DNA from: Eutrigla gurnardus
Lineage: Eukaryota > Chordata > Actinopteri > Perciformes > Triglidae
DNA length: 64,000 nt
Direction of reading: 5' to 3'
NCBI GenBank assembly: GCA_963514095.1
Contig: OY741271.1
Span: 22,505,561 to 22,569,560 of the forward strand
Numbering within the stretch: the first letter of the stretch is position 1; every line of letters begins with the position of its first letter. The notes under the pieces are model-generated. The model did not search any database and was not told the origin of the DNA. It saw only the letters and a list, made by a program, of their open reading frames with translations. The position numbers were made by a program, and so were the translations under genes. This document shows, in pieces, positions 10,501-19,415 of the stretch.

Positions 10501-13500
10501 ATCGTACTAAAGGTAACGGTTGCCAGTAGCAACACACGAGAGGGTGACGGTGCGGTGAGCGACATCTGACTTTTTGCTTCCTCCCTCCCTCGCTAGGTGA
10601 CAGTCTACGGGGCTTTCCTGCACACCGGCTCCTTCTGCAGAAATGCTTTCAACCTCCTCGACCTGCTGGTCGTCGGCGTGTCGCTCACCTCTTTCTTTCT
10701 CCAGTGAGTCAAACACGAACTGCACACACTCGAAGTCTGACAGGAAATCAATGTGTTGTACGGTGTCGAAGCAGAGAGTGAGGGGTTACGCTGTCCCCAT
10801 GTATAAAACATGCTATTTCCCAGCCAAATCTGATACATTTCTTATCTTTTATGAGCAGTTTTGTTTTCTGTCTTCTTGACTCTAAATCGTTTGCGTTATT
10901 TCTCCCAGTTCAAGTGCAATCTCCGTAGTCAAGATCCTCCGAGTGCTGCGAGTGCTCAGGCCTCTTCGAGCCATTAACCGAGCCAAGGGACTAAAGGTGA
11001 ACTGCTCTTCTCTGTTTATCTTTCTGTATTCGTTATATTCTAATTGCATATTAATGAAGTATTGTTCGGTGTGTGTTGCTAACGGGTGTCTGTTGTTTTG
11101 TTTCGCAGAACGTGGTGCAGTGTGTGTTTGTGGCGATCCGCACCATCGGCAACATCCTGATTGTCACGACGCTCCTTCAGTTCATGTTTGCCTGCATCGG
11201 AGTGCAGCTCTTCAAGGTACGCTTCCACGCTGTCGGCCGCGTCATTAGGTACACTTGAGCAGTCTAATGCAATCCAATACAACCGTTCTGCCACAAAGTC
11301 CCACGTTCAATTTCATAGAAAGTCATATAGAGCTGCTGATTCCAGGGTTGGGCATCGAGGTGGTAGTTAGTGTCGGTGTCGTACTGGACTGTATTATATT
11401 CCTAGACGTATTCTGCCCCCTGGTGTTCGCACATGTGTAGGATCAAAACTGAGAAGCATCTTCTTGAAGAGGTTTTCTATTGGACTGCACTAGATTGTAC
11501 AGGTGTGATCTAGTGAGTATTTTACCCCTGATTTGTCCAGCGAGTGTGTTTGATTAAAATGTCCTGTGTTTAATGTTACAGGGCAGATTCTACAGCTGCA
11601 CAGATGAAGCCAAACACACTCCTGTGGAGTGCAGGTAGGTTTTGTTTTCTTCATTTCTCAACACCGGGGGGGTTTCAAAGCCTGACACCTCAGACGAAGC
11701 AAGGAAAAACTTGATCCCTTAATGATTATGTTATTTGATCCCGTAGACCCTGTTTGACATAACTTGAAAACCTCTTAACTCGCGGTCACATGTCCATAAA
11801 CATCTGTTTGATTTCAGGGGAACGTTTGTGGTCTATAAAGACGGGGATATGAACCACCCCATGGTGAGAGAGAGGATTTGGGAAAACAGCGATTTCAACT
11901 TTGACAACGTGCTGATGGGCATGCTGGCGTTATTCACCGTGTCAACGTTTGAAGGCTGGCCACAGTGAGTAGTGACTCTGTTTGGAACGCAAATCATACA
12001 GCTGGCGTTGTTATTAGTAAGTCCTTCTTAAAATACATTACCAAACAGTGGATTTGTTAGGCACTATTTTGTGCTGCGGATTTATACGTGTGCTCGTGAT
12101 AGTGTGGGATTTCTTCAAAATAAACGTGTTTTTAATCGTTTCCGCTCCATAACAGTAATTCTCAAACTCTTTATAGTGTTCCTGTTAACCAGTTTGTTGT
12201 GGCATTTGACATCGAAAATAGGAATATTGAATATTAATTGTGGTTAATTGTTTTTTACATTTACATTTTTTTTAATTTATTATAATATGTTTTTTTTTAA
12301 GTATGCATGAGTTATATTTTTTTTGTTAAATAACATTTTTTTTAAATTGCCATACTCCAAAGCATCCTGTTTGAGAAACACTGTATGTCACAGATGAATA
12401 AGATGTATCAGGTTTTGGCTTCACAGACAATACTTTTGAAATCATTGTTATTCTTTGTGTTTTAATGCAATTTGTAGACAATAATGAAATCACCCTCTTA
12501 ACCCTTTCAGCTCTATATCATTTACCTATAACTTAAACCAACGTTTCACGCTGTGAAATGTGTCCTCACTGCTGTGTTTCTTTTGTAATAAAGGCTCCTC
12601 TATCGGTCCGTGGACGCAAACGCCATCAACCGAGGGCCCATTTACAACTACCGAGTAGAGATCTCCATCTTTTTCATCATTTACATCATCATCATCGCCT
12701 TCTTCATGATGAACATATTCGTGGGTTTCGTCATCATCACGTTCCGAGAGCAAGGAGAGGCTGAATTCAAAAACTGCGAGCTCAACAAAAATCAAGTCAG
12801 TTGGTTTTCCCAAGACATTTTGAATTAAATAATTATTCATGTGTGATAGAGTTTTCAAAGTGAGTAACGTTCATGCTCTCCTCTGTCCAGCGCCAGTGTG
12901 TGTACTACGCTCTGAAAGCTCAGCCTATAAAGATTTACATCCCTAAAAACCCGTCGCAGCTCAAATTCTGGAAAATAATCAACTCCAGCCAGTTTGAATA
13001 CATCATGTTCGTGCTGATTCTGGGAAACACCCTCACGCTGGCTGTTCAGGTGCCTTTTCACACAACTGTCATGAAGTACAGGAAGAAATATCGACTTGTT
13101 CCGGTTGTGCTGTAACGTTGTGCGTCCTGTTGCTTCTCTCGCAGCATTACGAGCAGTCCAAACTATTCACCTCCGTCATGGACATCCTCAACATGATCTT
13201 CACCGTGGTTTTCACCATCGAGATGATCATCAAGCTGCTGGCTCTTCGGGCTCACGTGAGTCTCTCAGGAACGTTCGGTCGTCTACGCTCGTCCGTTTTC
13301 CGACCCTGACTTTGTTTGTTCTTTCCTTTTGCAGCACTACTTCATCGACCCGTGGAATTCATTTGACGCTTTGATTGTCGTGGGGAGCGTGTTGGATATC
13401 GCCGTCTCGGAGTTGAGCGTAAGTTTGTTGCACGAGCTGACGAAAGAACACATTTCCAACGTTCTGTGAAAAAAATAAAGTCAAACAAATCTCATAAAAT

Positions 13501-16500
13501 TTGAGTATCATTGGTGAGAAAGCATGTAGCTGCACTCTCTTCTGTTATGTTTCTCTAAAAGCAGAATACATTTAATAAAGCTTGTTAATCAAGATCCATT
13601 CGTTACCTCTATTTGACTGTTAAGGAACTGTAACAAGCTACATGTGCTACAACATTAGCAACACCAATTGTTCAACACACACATTTTAAGAACACATTAT
13701 AACATTAACCAACAGAAAGGAGCCCTTTTTCTACCATATAAAGTAGTTCTTACCGACTCACATCCTTTGGATAAAATGTATTGAAAGGTGACAATGTTTT
13801 ATATGATTGAACAGAATAAATAAACGAAATAATCATACATTTAAATTAAAATATGCTTGAACCCTTCCTGCCTCTCACATGGCATCTCTACCTGTTGTGG
13901 ATCACCATATGAATTCAGGGAGGAGGCGGCCACGGCGAGGTAAGAGCACAGCCTCTTTTATTTGGATTTACACTCGGAGATACCGCATGCTCAAGCATCT
14001 ATATTTAGATGTTTTTGTTCTTTGTTTCTTCGTTCTAGGGTAAAGGAGAGAGCGGAAAGGTGTCCATCACATTCTTCCGTTTATTCCGAGTCTTGCGGTT
14101 GGTGAAACTTCTCAGCAAAGGAGAAGGCATCCGAACGCTCCTCTGGACGTTTGTCAAGTCGCTCCAGGTCAGCGAATATATTCACAACACAAAGTGGATC
14201 CATAACAGTATTTTATCTACTTTTTTGGTGATCGTGCCTTTGACTTTTTTCCCCGCTCAGGCCCTGCCTTATGTCGGTCTGCTCATCGCAATGATCTTTT
14301 TCATCTACGCTGTGATTGGCATGCAGGTGAGAGTCTCTCATCTCAAGTGATTGAATTAATTGACTGTTTCTGTGTGTTATTAGTCACATTGACCCTCCGG
14401 TTCAGCTGTTTGTTCCTCACTCTTCTCTCTTTTTTAGACCTTTGGGAAAGTGGCCATCGATGACGACACACATATCAACAGGAACTGCAACTTCCAGACG
14501 TTCTTCATGGCTGTTCTGGTGCTCTTCAGGTGAAGCCAGAAAAGAAGAGTTTTCAAAGTTTTTATAAAAATATAACTTGCATACATTTGCTGCCAAAAGC
14601 ACAATATGTCCACAAGGTTTAAAAGCTGTTAGCGTGTACGCAGAGGTCCGAATGAAAACGCCGCCCTGTGCCTGCGTCCTCCCAGGTGTGCCACCGGAGA
14701 GCAGTGGCAGGAGATTATGCTGGCAGCTCTGCCCGGTAGACGCTGCGACCCAGAATCCGACACTGAGCCCGGCGAAGAGTTCACCTGCGGCAGCAACTTG
14801 TCCTACATCTACTTCATCAGCTTCTTCATGCTCTGTGCTTACCTGGTGAGCGACGCTGCCTTCTGTTAAATCGCTGAGCTCTCAGAGCATTTGAGGTGAA
14901 ACACTTTCCCTCTTTGATTTAAACGTCATACGGCTTCCTGCCTCCAAATTGAATGTTTGTAAAAGTATTTCAGACTTGTGTTTTGCAGGTCAAATGAGCG
15001 CAGAGAGGATTGTGTTGTGTTTTTAAAAATGCGAACCCTGTCTCCTCCGATTCCCAGCTCTTCAGAGAACTCACACATCCGTGGATTTTGTTAATCCAGA
15101 CAGCAGAGGCGAAAAATCCCAATTTTAAAAGGAGTGCAAACATTTTTGCTAACATCTCCGTGACCTCACGATGCTATTTTAAGAAATTAAGCAGGTTGAT
15201 CATGAGACCGAGCGAGAGCAGGAGATCTCCTCTGAAGTCTTGCAAATGAAAATGGAGCCTCTTACTTCCAGTTTACTCCAGAAGTAAGAGGCAGATTACC
15301 TGCTTAAAATCATCATCAGAGCCATCTAATAATAGCATCTGATTCTAAATGGTAACTAGGATCTTAAAGGTCCAGTGTGTAGGATTTGGCGACATCTGGT
15401 GGTGAAGTTGCACACTGCAACACACTGGAACTTCTCCCCTGTGCTAAGCATGTGGACACCCTATTTAAATAGAACATAGCTGTGAAAACATGTAGGTTAT
15501 TATGTTCTATTCCATTTCTGACGATGGATGCCCCTTGAATTCAAAACACTGGCTGTTTAATTGTAGTATAGACCAGTATAAACCAGCTCCACCAAGTTCC
15601 CACACACATCTAAAAAGAACATTTGCATGGAGTCTAAAAATCAGTGTGCGATTATAATATCCTAGATTCGTAAAGACCAGTTATCATCCAGTTATAACGT
15701 TTCTGCGACAAGACATTACACACTTAATGCAATACGTGTCATTTAAAATGTCAATTTCAGACCGTCTCTGACCTTCATCTCCACCTTCGGGGTCGACCGT
15801 TTTGTCCGTCTCAGCTCTTTTCTTGTTTCCTTGAAGCCAGATTTACGACCTACAGCGTCCAGGTTCATGTCCGTCAGCCTCATGTGTGTCTCACATTCCT
15901 TCATCGGCTCCCTCTCTCGTGGACAGCTGACATCCATCAGCCTGTGTGTGGTCTTTGACCTTTAGGGACCCTCCTTGGCAACTTAAACAGACCGCCCCTT
16001 GTGCTGCTGTTTTTATTTAGAGACTAACAACTAAACATTGGTGCAAAATGTTCCCATTTCCAAGAAGATTAATGTTTACTGACTCATTGATATGAATGTG
16101 CCTGAAAGCACATTCATTTAAATTGGTACAGTCTTTTAATCACAGATGTTTTTAAGGGTATGTTATAGTCATCACCCATTAATATTTGAAATAGTTTGAA
16201 AGGGTCTTCGTGTGTAAACTTTGACAATCAAAAATCAAACTTTTCTAATGATTAAATCAGTTATCAAGTCTTATAAGTATAGTATAGTGTGATGTTTCTG
16301 TGCTCCTCTCAATCCAGATTATCAACCTGTTCATTGCCGTCATCATGGATAACTTTGAATACCTGACGCGAGACTGGACTGTGCTGGGTACCCACCACCT
16401 GGACGAGTTCAAGAGGGTCTGGTCCGACTACGATCCAGAGGCCACGTAAGACTGGTTTCTCTTTTCGCCGTCCGCTCTTCTTGCTTGTTTCCTACCTCGT

Positions 16501-19366
16501 CAGTTAATGTCTTGTTCCCTCTTCTTCTCGCAGCGGTCGCATAAAACACATCGACGTGGTGACGATGCTGCGGAGGATCCAACCACCCCTCGGTTTTGGA
16601 AAACTGTGTCCTCATCGAGTCGCTTGCAAGGTGAGTCGACGCCCGGATCCGAGCGCCGCACGCTTGATTGCGAGGAATGGATAGAAAGTTCTGACTCCTT
16701 GTGCCTCGTCCTCTCAGAGACTGGTTGCTATGAACGTCCCGCTGCACGGCGACGGGACAGTCACCTTCAGCGCTACTCTGTTTGCTCTCGTGCGAACCTC
16801 ACTCAAGATCAAGACGGAAGGTTTGACCTCATGCATTTTATATTGATAGACAGAAACTCGTGCATGCTGTGCTTGTATGAGTCCACCTCGCTCGGTGCTT
16901 CTTACAGGTTTGTTTCACTGTTTCCCCCTTAGGCCCCATCGACCAACAGAACGAAGAGCTGAAGGTGATCATTAAGAAGCTCTGGAAGCGGACCAAGCCC
17001 AAGCTCATTGATGAAGTCATACCGCCCCCTAGAGGTACGACAAGAAATTCACAAACCTGCCAGAAAAAACCTGTGAAATCGCTTCAAGTATTAAATTCAA
17101 CTTTTGCCTTTAGGGACTCGCATTAATGCACATGAATACATAGACTTTGATGATTTTTTTCCTCCTCCCCAGGTGATGAGGTGACTTGTGGGAAGTTCTA
17201 TGCCAGCTTCTTGATTCAGGACTATTTCAAAAAGTTCCGCAAGAGAAAGGAGAGGGAGAGGAAATCCAAAAGGAAGGACAGGGCGGCTTCTCTGCAGGTG
17301 ACCTCAGGGACCAGTTTGAAGGAATTTGGGGGGGATTTATTGGAAGAAATGGAGTGTAATATTCATGATTTAGTGTCTACTCACCTTATTTGTTAGCTTA
17401 GAATGAGCCCTTCATATCTACATAGGGGGCGGTGTTTCTACCGTAGCTCTTTGACACGCTTGGAAAGGGAGGGGGTATTCAGCTCCATGCAATCTGCAAC
17501 CTGGCCACTAGATGCCACTAAATCCTACACACTGCTCCTTTTGAAATCAGACTTTAAAGATCCCCTTCACACATATAAAAGCATGTGTTTTTTTCCCACG
17601 TAATAGCTCAATCCACTCCAAAAATCTGTATGCTAATGTGTATATTTGTGTGTTTTTAGCTCGGGCTGCGGACGCTGCAGGACCTGGCCCCGGAGATGCG
17701 TCTGGCGATGGCCTGTGACCTGGAGGAAGAGGAGGCCGCCGACGGAGAGATGACCGGCGATGAGATATTCGAACCCAGCGAGCCGGGAACCTCGGTGAAC
17801 AACACGCGCGCCAGCACACCGATGCCGCCCCTAAACAGGCTGGTGGAGCAGATAACCATGCTCATGGAGCAGGATTCCAAGGCAGCCAGCGAAGAAGTGA
17901 TCACCAAGCAGGTGACGGGTCTGCAGGAGCACCAGAGACCAGGATCAGAGCTGGCGGGAGTCAGCGTGGTAACAGAGCAGCCTGTGATGTCCGAACCCCT
18001 GCCCATCAGGTGTGTTTCTCTCATCTTGTATCATGTTTACTGCATTATATGTAAATCCACACATTGGGACTGTAGATGTCTTTTTAGAATGGCATCATGA
18101 GTTGTTTCCTCTCCTGTTCAGGGTGGAACCCGTCAGGGAGTTGTCTCCGCCTCCTCCTCCTCCTACTTCTCCTCCTGCTCCTCCTCCTGCTCCTCCTCCT
18201 ACTTCTCCTCCTGCTCCGCCCCCGGAGATAGTGCAGGTTGTAGTTGAAGAACCAGTGGCTGCATCCATTGATACGACCGTTTATACAACCGCTGATGAGC
18301 AGGTTTATTGCATTGAGGCGAACGCTGCAAGTCCGGCATCAGTAGACAGGTAACAAACAAACAAAACATTGACACGTATCAATATTTTCATCAAACTCGC
18401 GAAAGAAATGCGAATATGCATATTGTGCACAATGTTCCAGGTACGTGTATCCAGAGGCCGTCTCTCCTGCACCAACCGAGTCGGGCTACAATGGACAGAG
18501 CCTGGAGAGGAATGGCAGCATCGGGGAGATACTGTACGATACTCCCGACGCCAATGGCTTCGACAGCGGCGTCTACGATGCCAACAACATGAGTGTCACT
18601 GCTAGCCCCACTCCCTACGTCACAAACGGATACAATGGGAACGGGTACGCGGCCGACGACGGCAGCGTCATTTACACCAATGGTAACGGAAGTACGCTGA
18701 ACGGCAGCGGAAACGGAAGTACGCTGAACGGCAGCGGAAACGGAAGTACGCTGAACGGCAGCGGAAACGGAAGTACGTTCAATGGCTACAATGAGAATGT
18801 TTCGCAGTTCACCAGGAAACGGCTGCTTCCTCCCATACCGAAAGGTGAAAAACATACATTTACTTTTTCCTTCGTTATCAGGGGGCAATATTGGTGATTT
18901 AATTGTGTGTAATTTTAATATTTTGATATATATTAACTATGCCCCAGACTTTCATTGTGTTGGTTTGTGGTAGTTTGTAGATTTAAACCCCTAAACCAGG
19001 ATATCAACTAAAATTATGAAGTCCTTGAAGAGCAATTAACACCCTGATTAAATTTGAATACACCCCTTTATATATTTTAAGATTTATATAGTACATACAT
19101 TTGCCTTTTAACTACATTTTTCACAGTTAGGGTCACAGGGCCAGCTCATTCTTGCCCTGAGGCCCTCTAGTGGTCTAATCCCACGATGCTGATACTGTTA
19201 CAGTATCATGGTCATCCTCACTCTGCCCTGCATCCCGTTTCAGGTCGGAAGCCATCCTTTAACTTACAGTGTCTGAGGCCGCAGAGCAGCGTGGACAACC
19301 TCCCCATCCCAGGATCCTACCGTGAGAACGCATCCCCATCCAGATCCCGACTACAGGTAAGACATG

Positions 19367-19415
<49 letters not shown>

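Larger units (their letters stand above)
12891..16445 (+). other. cacna1f: Cav1.4 homologous domain IV (exons 29-37)
   Basis: Residues about 1088-1403. S1 is [20 protein letters not shown]2 [21 protein letters not shown]3 [19 protein letters not shown], and S4 [21 protein letters not shown]5 is [20 protein letters not shown]. The pore has [13 protein letters not shown] with filter glutamate codon 14699-14701, where mammalian L-type channels have GEAWQE. S6 is [20 protein letters not shown]. Exon 37 begins the C-terminal EF-hand-like region. Confidence 0.93.

Noticed and set aside
18391..18888. 165-codon antisense open frame over cacna1f exon 44
   Set aside because: It arises from the 27-bp repeat read backwards; the sense frame is the channel tail.
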